Source: Segatella hominis (GTDB lineage Bacteria; Bacteroidota; Bacteroidia; Bacteroidales; Bacteroidaceae). Taken from it: DNA of 64,000 nt. Shown in pieces: positions 18,721 through 26,801 of the stretch (positions are counted from its first letter, which is position 1; each line of letters starts with the position of its first letter). Made by a program: the position numbers and the translations under genes. Location of the stretch: contig NZ_SGVY01000019.1 of NCBI RefSeq assembly GCF_004535825.1, positions 1-64,000 of the forward strand, in the 5' to 3' direction. The notes under the pieces are model-generated. The model saw nothing but the letters and a program-made list of their open reading frames with translations. It was not told where the DNA came from and did no database searches.

Positions 18721-18811
18721 GATAAAAGATAAAGTTTCCTAAATTACACCTTCGAGTATAATACTTTGGGTATAATTTCGTAACTTTGCAGAAAATCAAG
18801 ACATTAAGAGC
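18721..18811 (+). promoter_or_regulatory. repeated promoter cassette, copy 1
   Basis: About 91 bp nearly identical (roughly 90 percent by eye) to 25429-25521. It contains GAGTATAAT and GGGTATAAT half-sites and a -7 box TAACTTTG at 18781-18788. The only TTTG lies 12 bp away, too close for a normal -33 box, so an activator or unusual promoter architecture is likely. The ATG of the next gene follows directly. Confidence 0.8.
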
Positions 18812-19858
18812 ATGAACAAACAAAACAGACTTTGCTACATAAGTCGCAACTACTATAATCTTACATCAGCTGGCAACAAGGCTAAGACGGACAACGAGGA
18901 TACACTCGATGAAATGGGAGCCGTCAACCTGGGTCTGCATCGAACGGTAAGAAACAGCAAGATTATCGCATTTTTCCTTGATCTTGCAGGAATTCTCCGT
19001 GCCTGCCTATTGCTTCAAAAAGGCGACACTCTTTTCTTGCAATATCCTGTCAAAAAGTACTTTTCTTTCTTATGCAAAATAGCAAGAATGAAAGGAGCCA
19101 AGACCGTTTCCCTCATTCACGATTTAGGTTCTTTCCGCAGAAAGAAACTGACCGTAGAGAAAGAAATCAGCCGTCTCTCCCATAGCGACTATATCATCGC
19201 TTCCAACGAGAACATGAAGAAATGGCTCAAGGAGCACGGAATGCAGAAGCCAGTGGGTGCCCTCGGCTTATTTGACTATCACTCAGCTTCACCATGTCAG
19301 GAAAAAGCGTCAGACAGGAAGCAGCCAAAAGTAGTCTATGCCGGCGCTCTAAGCATGAAGAAGAATTCATTTCTGGTAGAACTTTCCAAGACGCTGACCA
19401 ATTGGCAACTGCTGGTTTGCGGAAACAAGGAAGGACTACAGGGCTTGAAAGAGAATCCGCTCATCACTTATCAGGGATTTGTGCCTTCAGAAGATTTCAT
19501 CAAGAGTATTGATGCCGACTTCGGGTTAGTATGGGATGGCGATTCACTCGACACCTGTTCGGGCGAATATGGTCAATACCTAAAATGGAATTCTCCACAT
19601 AAGGTTTCCTTCTATCTCCGTGCCGGTTTACCACTCATCATCTGGAAAGAGGCAGCCGTAGCGCCTATCATCGAAGAAGCAGGAGCAGGTATTGCCATCA
19701 ATTCGCTGAAAGAGTTGGATGAAAAGCTTGCCAATCTCACCTTCGACGACATCGCAAATCTGAAGCAAAATGCAAAACGCCTGGCCGAAAGACTGAACCA
19801 TGGGCACTTCCTTCGCCAAGCATTAGACATTTATTTCTCTACCCATCAGCAACGCTGA
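18812..19858 (+). CDS. galactofuranosyltransferase-like glycosyltransferase
   Basis: 348 residues in a GT-B-like arrangement. The N-terminus NKQNRLCYISRNYYNL and overall size resemble the beta-1,6-galactofuranosyltransferase (WbbI-like) group of Bacteroidota. Donor-side features include YAGALSMKKNSF and GLVWDGDS. If correct it would use UDP-galactofuranose, the product of Glf encoded at 24175. A truncated paralogue lies at 17061. Transcription probably starts in cassette copy 1. The assignment to galactofuranose is by family resemblance and context. Confidence 0.75.
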   Translation: MNKQNRLCYISRNYYNLTSAGNKAKTDNEDTLDEMGAVNLGLHRTVRNSKIIAFFLDLAGILRACLLLQKGDTLFLQYPVKKYFSFLCKIARMKGAKTVSLIHDLGSFRRKKLTVEKEISRLSHSDYIIASNENMKKWLKEHGMQKPVGALGLFDYHSASPCQEKASDRKQPKVVYAGALSMKKNSFLVELSKTLTNWQLLVCGNKEGLQGLKENPLITYQGFVPSEDFIKSIDADFGLVWDGDSLDTCSGEYGQYLKWNSPHKVSFYLRAGLPLIIWKEAAVAPIIEEAGAGIAINSLKELDEKLANLTFDDIANLKQNAKRLAERLNHGHFLRQALDIYFSTHQQR

Positions 19859-19939
19859 CTATTTGGGACATTTCAAACTAACGAAACAGGTTACTGGAGT
19901 AACTTGAAACAGAACGGAACGAAAAATAAACAATATATA

Positions 19940-19971
19940 TTTGCTACATTCAATATAAAATAGTACCTTTG
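19940..19971 (+). promoter_or_regulatory. promoter upstream of the wHTH remnant and GT4 gene
   Basis: TTTG at 19940-19943, a 20-bp spacer and TACCTTTG at 19964-19971. The likely start near 19978 gives the glycosyltransferase at 20182 a leader of about 200 nt that contains the remnant. Confidence 0.8.
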
Positions 19972-19991
19972 CAAAAATATCATAAGCAAGC

Positions 19992-20132
19992 ATGACAAAA
20001 GAAGAGCTGATATGGCAAAGATATTGGACATAAGTACTACAGCTATAGACAACAATATTAAATGGCTAAAAGATAATGACATAATAGAAAGAATAGGAAA
20101 CGACCGTAATGGTTAGGCAAGTTAAATCATAG
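19992..20132 (+). pseudogene. remnant of a winged-helix DNA-binding domain (C-terminal end of a larger protein)
   Basis: Two frames together spell a winged-helix end. TKEEL is read from 19992; then, after a shift, AKILDISTTAIDNN and IKWLKDNDIIERIGNDRNG are read from 20012. A stop interrupts at 20114, but a two-base correction restores a Tyr-Trp-Gln-Val-Lys-Ser end and a TAG at 20130. This resembles the terminal domain of AlbA/RecG-like ATP-binding regulators. The body of the gene is missing, and the promoter at 19940 now leads to the glycosyltransferase. Confidence 0.65.
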
Positions 20133-20181
20133 TGTTAACAAACCACCAAGATTAGTTTTATATTCAAAGACCATTATATTT

Positions 20182-21237
20182 ATGAAATACGTATTAATTG
20201 ACTTAACACGCTATCAAGATAAGTGTGGATTTGGAGAAATCGCCAACAATGTTGGCGAACATCTCAAAGGCGGTATCATTGATGATATTCACTTTACTGT
20301 TCTTGTACTAGAAAAATATAAAGGTGTCTTAGGAGATGCCGTTGATTACGTTACCGTAGAGCATCTGGACAAAGATCTCAAGGCTTTAGGACACAAGATT
20401 GACTTATGGCATACCACAGACCAACTGTTCATCAAACGCAGACATGCCAAAGGCATGATAAATCTTCTCACTGTACATGATTTGAACTTTTTATTTGAGA
20501 AAAAAGGCATTCATCGTCTCAAACGCTTACTGAAACTCAAATGGTTTGTTAAACGTTCAGATTGCATTACTGTCATTTCCGAATATGTAAAACGAGATTT
20601 ACTCAAACATGTAAACCTTGGGAAAAAGCCACTAAGAGTTATCTATAACGGAATACAAGACACAACCAAAGAAGAACAAAAGCGACCTAACTTTGTGAAT
20701 ATAGACGACAAATTCTTTTTCACAATAGGCCAAACAAGAAAGAAAAAAAATTTTCATACATTAATACCTATGATGAAGTACTTTCCTAAATATAAACTAT
20801 TTATATGTGGGAAAAAATGTACAAGCTACCTCAAAGAACTACTGGAAATAAAAGAATATTGCCATGCAGACAACGTCATCATAGCTGGTGAAATCACCAA
20901 TGAAGAACGTAACTGGATGTATGCTCATAGCGAAGCTTTCTTGTTCCCAAGTCGATTAGAAGGTTTTGGACTTCCTGTTTTAGAAGCGATGCGCTACAAT
21001 TGCAAAGTTTTCTCTTCTCGATACACCAGCCTACCAGAAATCTGCAAGAACCACGCAACCTACTTTGACTCTTTTGAGCCAGAAGAAATGGCTAATACTA
21101 TAAATGAAGGACTGGCCAATTGGGACAGAAATGGGGAATTATCCCTTGCTGCAAAAGAATACTCTATGAGTTACAATTATGACAAATACATGAAACAATA
21201 TCTTACCTTGTATAAAGAATTGCTTCATTTGAAATAA
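20182..21237 (+). CDS. GT4-family glycosyltransferase
   Basis: 351 residues in a GT-B fold. The donor-domain motif EGFGLPVLEA (about residues 260-269) is the E-x7-E signature of GT4. A nucleotide-sugar loop appears as TIGQTRKKKNF (about 182). The N-terminus is short and lacks membrane segments, so it is cytosolic or peripheral. Substrate unknown. The AT content is higher than in the housekeeping genes of this window, as in several glycan genes nearby. It is transcribed from the promoter at 19940 and is convergent with the GT32 gene. Confidence 0.9.
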   Translation: MKYVLIDLTRYQDKCGFGEIANNVGEHLKGGIIDDIHFTVLVLEKYKGVLGDAVDYVTVEHLDKDLKALGHKIDLWHTTDQLFIKRRHAKGMINLLTVHDLNFLFEKKGIHRLKRLLKLKWFVKRSDCITVISEYVKRDLLKHVNLGKKPLRVIYNGIQDTTKEEQKRPNFVNIDDKFFFTIGQTRKKKNFHTLIPMMKYFPKYKLFICGKKCTSYLKELLEIKEYCHADNVIIAGEITNEERNWMYAHSEAFLFPSRLEGFGLPVLEAMRYNCKVFSSRYTSLPEICKNHATYFDSFEPEEMANTINEGLANWDRNGELSLAAKEYSMSYNYDKYMKQYLTLYKELLHLK

Positions 21238-21254
21238 AGTCCATAAAACAATAT

Positions 21255-21280
21255 GCTCTCTTCTATTTTTTGAAGAGAGC
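21255..21280. terminator. hairpin between convergent glycosyltransferase genes
   Basis: GCTCTCTTC (21255-21263) and GAAGAGAGC (21272-21280) form a perfect 9-pair stem. It overlaps the last codons of the GT32 gene. There is no strong T-run, so termination is uncertain. Confidence 0.45.
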
Positions 21281-21970
21281 GTACTTTACCACATGGACGA
21301 CATGAGAAATCATCAAATCTATCTGACGGCTTAACTTTCTCTTACGCCAACTCCCATAAATACGATGTTCGGCAAAAGTTTTTTCTGTACGAGGATACTT
21401 TTTACGAGGCAACAAATATGAAGTTGGATATACGTGAAAACCTTCCAACAATTGTGTGCTCCGAATATTCATATCAAACTGTAATTGCTTTGCGATACGT
21501 TCCATAATAATTGGAGAGATTGTGGTATTAAAAGAGCCATCATCATTCTTAAAATGATGATTTTTGTAATACTCCCAAACTTTTTGACAGAAAGCATTAC
21601 CATGAGGAGCCATAAAGAAAGCTGCCTGCAATCCTGTCTTGGTTTCGCCTTCTTCTGTCATAAAAGTAGTAAATACATTCTTCTGCATAAACTCATCAAA
21701 ACGCTTATACAAGAAGATATCACTATCCATATAAACACCTCCGTGAACATATACAGCATAGAATCTGACAGCATCCGCAGCAAAAGCCCATTTGTGAGCC
21801 TCCAATGCTTCGTCTATAAACGGACACCCTATCGCCTTAGCTTCCTTATATCCCCATAATTTTATCTCATAATCGGGGATAATGCGCTTCCACGAATCCA
21901 AGCAGACCTTTATCTCTACAGGATAAGGATCATTGCTAAACCAACAAAGATGAATGAGTTTTGGTATCAT
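21263..21970 (-). CDS. GT32-family (DXD sugar-binding) glycosyltransferase
   Basis: 235 residues. It begins MIPKLIHLCWFSNDPYP, the classical start of capsular/Och1-like GT32 enzymes, and carries the metal-binding DSD in GGVYMDSDIFLYK (about 85-90). It transfers a sugar from a nucleotide donor to a growing surface glycan. The longer frame from 22021 is rejected: its first codon is TTG and it would include the promoter -7 box. The predicted transcript starts within about 5-10 bases of the ATG. Confidence 0.9.
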   Translation of the reverse strand: MIPKLIHLCWFSNDPYPVEIKVCLDSWKRIIPDYEIKLWGYKEAKAIGCPFIDEALEAHKWAFAADAVRFYAVYVHGGVYMDSDIFLYKRFDEFMQKNVFTTFMTEEGETKTGLQAAFFMAPHGNAFCQKVWEYYKNHHFKNDDGSFNTTISPIIMERIAKQLQFDMNIRSTQLLEGFHVYPTSYLLPRKKYPRTEKTFAEHRIYGSWRKRKLSRQIDLMISHVVHVVKYALFKK

Positions 21971-21981
21971 TATTTTTGCTG

Positions 21982-22012
21982 CAAAGGTATGAAAAGTTAT
22001 CAAAAAAACAAA
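21982..22012 (-). promoter_or_regulatory. promoter of the GT32 gene
   Basis: Leftward TACCTTTG (complement of 21982-21989) and TTTG (complement of 22009-22012) with a 19-bp spacer. The -7 box ends 11 bases before the ATG. Confidence 0.75.
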
Positions 22013-22027
22013 AAAAAGCAAGGATTA

Positions 22028-22059
22028 TTTGTGGCATTCAATAAAATTGAGTACCTTTG
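22028..22059 (+). promoter_or_regulatory. promoter of the DUF6056 gene
   Basis: TTTG at 22028-22031, a 20-bp spacer and TACCTTTG at 22052-22059. The leader to the ATG at 22187 is about 120 nt and shows no recognised element. Confidence 0.8.
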
Positions 22060-22186
22060 CAGCCATAAGCGGCACAAGTTTTAACATTTATTATTTATCT
22101 CACATGCAAAGTTACAGACGCAACGATGTTATAGAATACAAAAAGAATTAGTATTATCACAGAATTAATATAGGATTAAAACAGTT

Positions 22187-23809
22187 ATGAATAAAAAGCA
22201 ATTAAAAATTGTAACAAGCGTAGCAATTGTGATTTTAATCTTGTCCATCCTCCCCATCTTTTGGATCGGACAATATTTGCACCCATTTTCTGATGATTAT
22301 GTCTTTGGAGCAGAAGCATACAAGACATGGAATGCCACCCATTCTGTAAGTGCATGCCTCCAAGGAGCATGGAATGTAGCCGTTAGCATGTACCATATTT
22401 GGCAAGGCACCTACTCTGCATGCTTTTTGATGGCTTTGCAGCCTGGAGCTTTTGGCATGTATTGGATTGTGCCCATTGTTCTTGCGTCAAGTATCGTCAT
22501 ATCAACATATGCGCTATTATTCATGATAATGAGGAAGTTACTGCATACCACAAAGATGGAATTTTTATACGTATCTACCATCTTTGCACTCATCAACATA
22601 CAATTCGTCCGTTCTGCCTACGATGCCTTTTATTGGTATAATGGAGCGATGTACTATACTCTATACTTTAGTCTTTCCTTATGTCTGGGGGCTTTACTCA
22701 TCGCATATTACCAATCCCAAAGCACACCCAAATGGGTTATTGGTGCACTTACTATCATCCTCGCCCTATTCCTTGGCGGAGGCAACTTTGTCTCTGGCTT
22801 TGGAAGTGCCGCTATATTATTCACAACCATTGCCATCATCTGTATCGAGCAAAAGAAATTACCCAAATTCCTTACAGGTGTCTTGACAGTTTACTTAGCA
22901 GCCTTTGCATTTAGTATCTTAGCACCAGGTAATGCTTTTCGTGAGTTAGCCGTAAAGGAGTATCACCCGACCATTATAGAAGCTATTGGCATTACCATAA
23001 GCAAAAGTATTGGATTCATCGGTGACAGAATCATTAGTTTCATGTCACTCACCTTTGTTACTTTGGTGCCAACAGTAAGTAAATTGGCTCGCAAATCAAA
23101 TTTTAAATTCTCTCACCCATGGCTATGCATTGCCATCACGTTTGGCTTATTTTGCAGCTTCTTCTTCCCACATTGCTACGCCATGGGATACGAAGGACCT
23201 TTCAGAGTGCAAAATGTTTATACCTATGCACTATTCTGGCTTATTCTGACCAACATGTATTACCTTTCAGGTGCGTTGGCAAGAAAGGAAGAAAACAAAG
23301 CGCCTCTGAGTTCTGCCATTTGTCAGGTAGCGACTGCTACAAAATTGAAATTTAAGAATACCATTAAATATTCATACATTTATACAATTCTTATATTTGT
23401 ATTGGCTATAGCCGTTAAACCATCCACCACCAATCGCACACTCAGCCTTCTTATCAAAGGAAAGATACAAACAAGCGACAAAGAAATGAAAGAAAGGGAA
23501 GAACTATTGGGGAGGCTTTACAACAACTCTATTGTCGAATTGAAGCCTTTAAAAACAAAACTTCCTTCTGATACCCATTACGATGCTTTGCCTGATCCTG
23601 GATATTGGGTAAACCAAGCTATTGCCATGTATTACGGCAAGCAAGAAGTCTTCACAACAAATAGTTACAATATCAATAATGAGAATACATATCTCATGAA
23701 ACACTACAAGAAAGATGTAGGTCCAAACAACTTGAAATACAAGACATTCATAGAGCAGGACTCTCATCCGACTTATCTCACACAACGAATTAAAAAAGCA
23801 AGTTATTAG
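22187..23809 (+). CDS. DUF6056-type polytopic membrane protein
   Basis: 540 residues with about ten to eleven membrane helices from residue 7 to about 415, followed by a soluble C-terminal part (about 420-540). The first loop has HPFSDDYVFG (about 36-45), with adjacent aspartates after helix 1 as in GT-C glycosyltransferases. The family name DUF6056 is from memory. A lipid-linked sugar transferase or glycan-modifying role is inferred from topology and location in the glycan cluster. It is transcribed alone, with a promoter at 22028 and a terminator at 23822. Confidence 0.7.
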   Translation: MNKKQLKIVTSVAIVILILSILPIFWIGQYLHPFSDDYVFGAEAYKTWNATHSVSACLQGAWNVAVSMYHIWQGTYSACFLMALQPGAFGMYWIVPIVLASSIVISTYALLFMIMRKLLHTTKMEFLYVSTIFALINIQFVRSAYDAFYWYNGAMYYTLYFSLSLCLGALLIAYYQSQSTPKWVIGALTIILALFLGGGNFVSGFGSAAILFTTIAIICIEQKKLPKFLTGVLTVYLAAFAFSILAPGNAFRELAVKEYHPTIIEAIGITISKSIGFIGDRIISFMSLTFVTLVPTVSKLARKSNFKFSHPWLCIAITFGLFCSFFFPHCYAMGYEGPFRVQNVYTYALFWLILTNMYYLSGALARKEENKAPLSSAICQVATATKLKFKNTIKYSYIYTILIFVLAIAVKPSTTNRTLSLLIKGKIQTSDKEMKEREELLGRLYNNSIVELKPLKTKLPSDTHYDALPDPGYWVNQAIAMYYGKQEVFTTNSYNINNENTYLMKHYKKDVGPNNLKYKTFIEQDSHPTYLTQRIKKASY

Positions 23810-23821
23810 GCAATAAGTACA

Positions 23822-23876
23822 AAAACGAACATATTCTTCACTATTTCACTGGAAGAATATGCTCGTTTTGTTTCTT
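23822..23876 (+). terminator. terminator after the DUF6056 gene
   Basis: Arms 23822-23839 and 23852-23869 pair over 18 positions with one mismatch. A T-rich tail GTTTCTTTT follows. Confidence 0.8.
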
Positions 23877-23887
23877 TTAGGATAATT

Positions 23888-23986
23888 CTTTGTATTTTAG
23901 CAAGAACTTGCCATTTATGTCCCTGTGTTTTAGCAAATAAACTTGTCTTATACCTTTGTATTTTAGCATTTTTATAAATTAAACAT
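23888..23986. repeat. array B: three direct repeats with exact 33-bp period, orphan copy
   Basis: Units begin at 23888, 23921 and 23954 with cores CTTTGTATTTTAGCA, CCCTGTGTTTTAGCA and CTTTGTATTTTAGCA. Spacing and the tail after unit three (an ATTTTTA-x-AA run, then a TGATAT word and AAG) match array A. No ATPase gene follows; only a degenerate TATATTTTG lies downstream before the glf promoter. Confidence 0.85.
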
Positions 23987-24101
23987 CTGATATTTAAGAA
24001 AATAACTTCTCTCCAGAAGAGGCTTATATTTTGCACTTACTATCATAAGCATAAAGATGAATTGCGCTTCAAATATCCGCCCTAATATTTCCTGCTAAAA
24101 G

Positions 24102-24133
24102 TTTGCATATTCGCATATCTTTTCTTACCTTTG
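24102..24133 (+). promoter_or_regulatory. promoter of glf
   Basis: TTTG at 24102-24105, a 20-bp spacer and TACCTTTG at 24126-24133. The leader is about 35-40 nt. Confidence 0.8.
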
Positions 24134-24174
24134 CGGCAAAATGATACATAAATAAAAAAGCAAGCAAAACTCTT

Positions 24175-25356
24175 ATGAAGAAGTATGATTATCTCATCGT
24201 TGGTTCCGGTCTCTTCGGAGCCACATTCGCCCACCTTGCCCATAAGCAAGGCAAAACTTGTCTGGTAATAGATAAGCGACCACATCTGGGCGGAAATATC
24301 TATTGCGAGAATATTGAGGGCATCAATGTGCATAAATATGGGGCGCATATCTTCCATACTTCCAATAAGGAGGTGTGGGATTTCGTCAATGCCATCGTTG
24401 AGTTCAACCGTTACACCAACTCGCCTGTGGCCAATTATAAAGGCAAGCTCTACAACCTGCCTTTCAATATGAACACCTTCTATCAGATGTGGGGCGTTAC
24501 CACTCCTGAAGAAGCACAAGCCAAAATAGATGAACAGAAGGCGGAAGCTGTAGCAAAAATGAAGGCTGACGGCGTAAGCGAGCCGCGCAATCTGGAGGAA
24601 CAGGCACAGGTACTCATCGGTAAAGATATCTACGAGCGACTCATCAAAGGTTATACCGAGAAGCAATGGGGGCGTAAGTGTACCGACCTGCCTGCCTTCA
24701 TCATCAAGCGCCTGCCAGTACGACTCGTCTTCGACAACAATTACTTCAACGACAAGTATCAGGGCATCCCGGTAGGTGGCTACAACAAACTGATTGACGG
24801 CTTGCTCGAAGGTATCGACACCATGACTTCCGTGGATTTCTTTGCAGACAACATCCAAAAATTAGCAGAGAACAAAGAGGCTTCCCAGAAAGCTGGACTG
24901 ATTAAAGACTGTTGGCAGGAAATCGCCGAGGAACTAGTTTTCACAGGAAAAATAGACCAGTTCTACGACTACCAGTTCGGGAAACTCAACTATCGCACCG
25001 TACGCTTCGAACAGGAAATCATCGACAGCCCTAATTATCAGGGAAATGCCGTGGTAAATTATACTGAGCAAGAAGTGCCATATACCCGAGTGATAGAACA
25101 CAAGCACTTCGAAATGTTTGGTGCAGAAGTTTACAATTGTCCAAAGACTGTCATCTCCAAGGAATATTCCACAGAATGGAAGGATGGCATGGAGCCTTAT
25201 TATCCAGTAAATGATAAGGAGAATTCCGAACTATACGCTCAATATAAGAACCTGGCAGATCAGGAAAAGGATGTTATCTTTGGTGGTCGCCTTGCCGAAT
25301 ATAAGTATTACGACATGGCGCCAATCATAGAGAAAGCATTGGCTATGTTCAAGTAA
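24175..25356 (+). CDS. glf: UDP-galactopyranose mutase
   Basis: A flavoenzyme that converts UDP-galactopyranose to UDP-galactofuranose in the cytosol. 393 residues, near the family norm (about 370-395). It shows the N-terminal FAD dinucleotide motif VGSGLFGA (9-16), the conserved GGNIYCENIEG and KYGAHIFHT (about 39-63), the GYTEKQWGR signature (about 159-167), and C-terminal FGGRLAEYKYYDM, which contacts flavin. With the galactofuranosyltransferase-like gene at 18812 it predicts galactofuranose in the surface glycan. It has its own promoter. Confidence 0.97.
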   Translation: MKKYDYLIVGSGLFGATFAHLAHKQGKTCLVIDKRPHLGGNIYCENIEGINVHKYGAHIFHTSNKEVWDFVNAIVEFNRYTNSPVANYKGKLYNLPFNMNTFYQMWGVTTPEEAQAKIDEQKAEAVAKMKADGVSEPRNLEEQAQVLIGKDIYERLIKGYTEKQWGRKCTDLPAFIIKRLPVRLVFDNNYFNDKYQGIPVGGYNKLIDGLLEGIDTMTSVDFFADNIQKLAENKEASQKAGLIKDCWQEIAEELVFTGKIDQFYDYQFGKLNYRTVRFEQEIIDSPNYQGNAVVNYTEQEVPYTRVIEHKHFEMFGAEVYNCPKTVISKEYSTEWKDGMEPYYPVNDKENSELYAQYKNLADQEKDVIFGGRLAEYKYYDMAPIIEKALAMFK

Positions 25357-25428
25357 TTCATCATATCTTTCGCTTTTTATGTAAAACTTCTCGTAATTAA
25401 TAGTACTCGATAAAAAGATGAGAATGGA

Positions 25429-25521
25429 GATAAAAGGATAAAGTTTCCTAAATTATACCCTTGGGTATAATACCTTTGGGTATAATTTCGTAAATTTGCA
25501 GAAAATCAAGACTTTAAGCAT
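25429..25521 (+). promoter_or_regulatory. repeated promoter cassette, copy 2
   Basis: Near-identical to 18721-18811. It contains the palindrome ATTATACCC-TT-GGGTATAAT (25452-25471), a second half-site GGGTATAAT (25478-25486) and the -7 box TAAATTTG (25491-25498). There is no TTTG at normal -33 spacing. It drives the second ATPase gene. Confidence 0.8.
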
Positions 25522-26667
25522 ATGAACAAGATACCATTCGAATATGGTTCTATCGCTGAAAATGAATATTTCATTGATAGAATCGAAGATAGAAAAGACC
25601 TCAAGACTTTCCTTGGAGGAGGCATCAACGTGATGCTAATCTCTCCAAGAAGATGGGGTAAGTCTTCCCTTGTCAAAGCTGCAATGGAAGAGCTGAAGCA
25701 AGAACAGAAGGATGTGCGAGTATGCTATCTGGATGCCTTCAAGATTTTCTCTGAGGAAGAGTTCTACAACAAGTTTGCAAGTGCAGTACTCCAGGGAGTT
25801 TCTTCCACAATGGAAAAGAGATGGGCCGACATCGTAAAGTTCATCCAATCCATATCTCCAAGCCTCACCATCAACAGTGACCCAGTGAATGCCGTAGAAG
25901 TTAATCTAAACTTCAAGCCCCTAAAAGAAAGTGCCGAGGAAATTCTCAATCTTCCAGAAAAGATAGCCAAGGCAAAAGGCATCCATGTCATCGTGTGCAT
26001 TGATGAGTTCCAACAATTGGCGAATCTGTCTGGCTGGAAACGACTAGAAGGAACCATGCGTTCGGTCTGGCAGGGACAACATAGTACGACCTATTGTCTC
26101 TATGGCAGTAAACGCCACATGATGATGGATATATTCGGCAACTCGAAGAATCCATTCTATCGTTTTGGACAGATGATGGCATTGAAAAAGATTGCCAAGG
26201 AGTACTGGAAGCCTTTTATACATGATAGTTTCTACAATCATGGCAAGACTATCAGCGATGATATGATTGAGCGAATCTGCAATACCGTACAATGCCACTC
26301 CTGGTATATGCAGCAATTCTGCTTTCTTATCTGGACACGTACGGCAACAGAGGTGACAGAGGAAATCTACCAGTCACAGCTTACCAAACTTCTGGACACC
26401 AATGCCGATATGTTCATTACCGATATTGATGGTATGCCTGCCTCACAGATAGCATTCCTGCGTGCCGTCTGCATGGGAGAGACCCATTTCAATGCCCAGC
26501 AGGTTGTAGCAGAATATGGACTCGGTGCTCCACGCACCATCACCAAGAACAAAAAGACTCTTGTAGAAAGAGACTTCATTGAGAAATCGGGCGATGGCTT
26601 CAAGATGGTTGACCCCGTCTTCGAACTGTGGTTCAAACGGGAATACTGCAACATTTTGCCTCAATAA
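25522..26667 (+). CDS. AAA-type ATP-binding protein with C-terminal winged-helix region
   Basis: 381 residues. Walker A SPRRWGKSS lies at about 41-49 and a Walker B-like CIDEFQQL at about 160-167. The C-terminal ~80 residues (FNAQQVVAEYGLGAPRTITKNKKTLVERDFIEK) look like a winged helix. It belongs to the archaeal-ATPase-like group common in Bacteroidota, of unsettled function. It is different from the DUF4143 ATPase at 17314 but is likewise set among glycan genes beside a repeated regulatory element. A good terminator follows. Confidence 0.85.
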   Translation: MNKIPFEYGSIAENEYFIDRIEDRKDLKTFLGGGINVMLISPRRWGKSSLVKAAMEELKQEQKDVRVCYLDAFKIFSEEEFYNKFASAVLQGVSSTMEKRWADIVKFIQSISPSLTINSDPVNAVEVNLNFKPLKESAEEILNLPEKIAKAKGIHVIVCIDEFQQLANLSGWKRLEGTMRSVWQGQHSTTYCLYGSKRHMMMDIFGNSKNPFYRFGQMMALKKIAKEYWKPFIHDSFYNHGKTISDDMIERICNTVQCHSWYMQQFCFLIWTRTATEVTEEIYQSQLTKLLDTNADMFITDIDGMPASQIAFLRAVCMGETHFNAQQVVAEYGLGAPRTITKNKKTLVERDFIEKSGDGFKMVDPVFELWFKREYCNILPQ

Positions 26668-26695
26668 GATATAGGAGAAACAATGTAAACCGATT

Positions 26696-26743
26696 AATTC
26701 CCCATCACGCAGCCAAAGCGTGATGGGGAATTTCTGTTTTTTA
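26696..26743 (+). terminator. terminator after the second ATPase gene
   Basis: A perfect 15-pair stem (26696-26710 with 26718-26732) has a 7-base loop and is followed by TCTGTTTTTT. Confidence 0.9.
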
Positions 26744-26788
26744 GCAAAGATTAATAAGCAAATTAGCCAGTATCTCACAAAATATCAA

Positions 26789-26796
26789 TACCTTTG
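26789..26796 (+). promoter_or_regulatory. -7 box of the LTA-synthase-type gene
   Basis: TACCTTTG ends five bases before the first ATG (26802). No good -33 box is seen. The transcript would be leaderless from 26802 or have a ~12-nt leader if the ATG at 26814 is used. Confidence 0.5.
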
Positions 26797-26801
26797 TACT
26801 C

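Noticed and set aside
21971-22021. 17-residue N-terminal extension of the GT32 protein
   Set aside because: It begins at TTG and would include the promoter -7 box; the conserved family start is MIPKLIH.
17161-23986. The two 33-bp-period arrays as CRISPR
   Set aside because: Only three units each, a core of about 15-19 bases with short AT-rich interiors, and no cas genes in the window.
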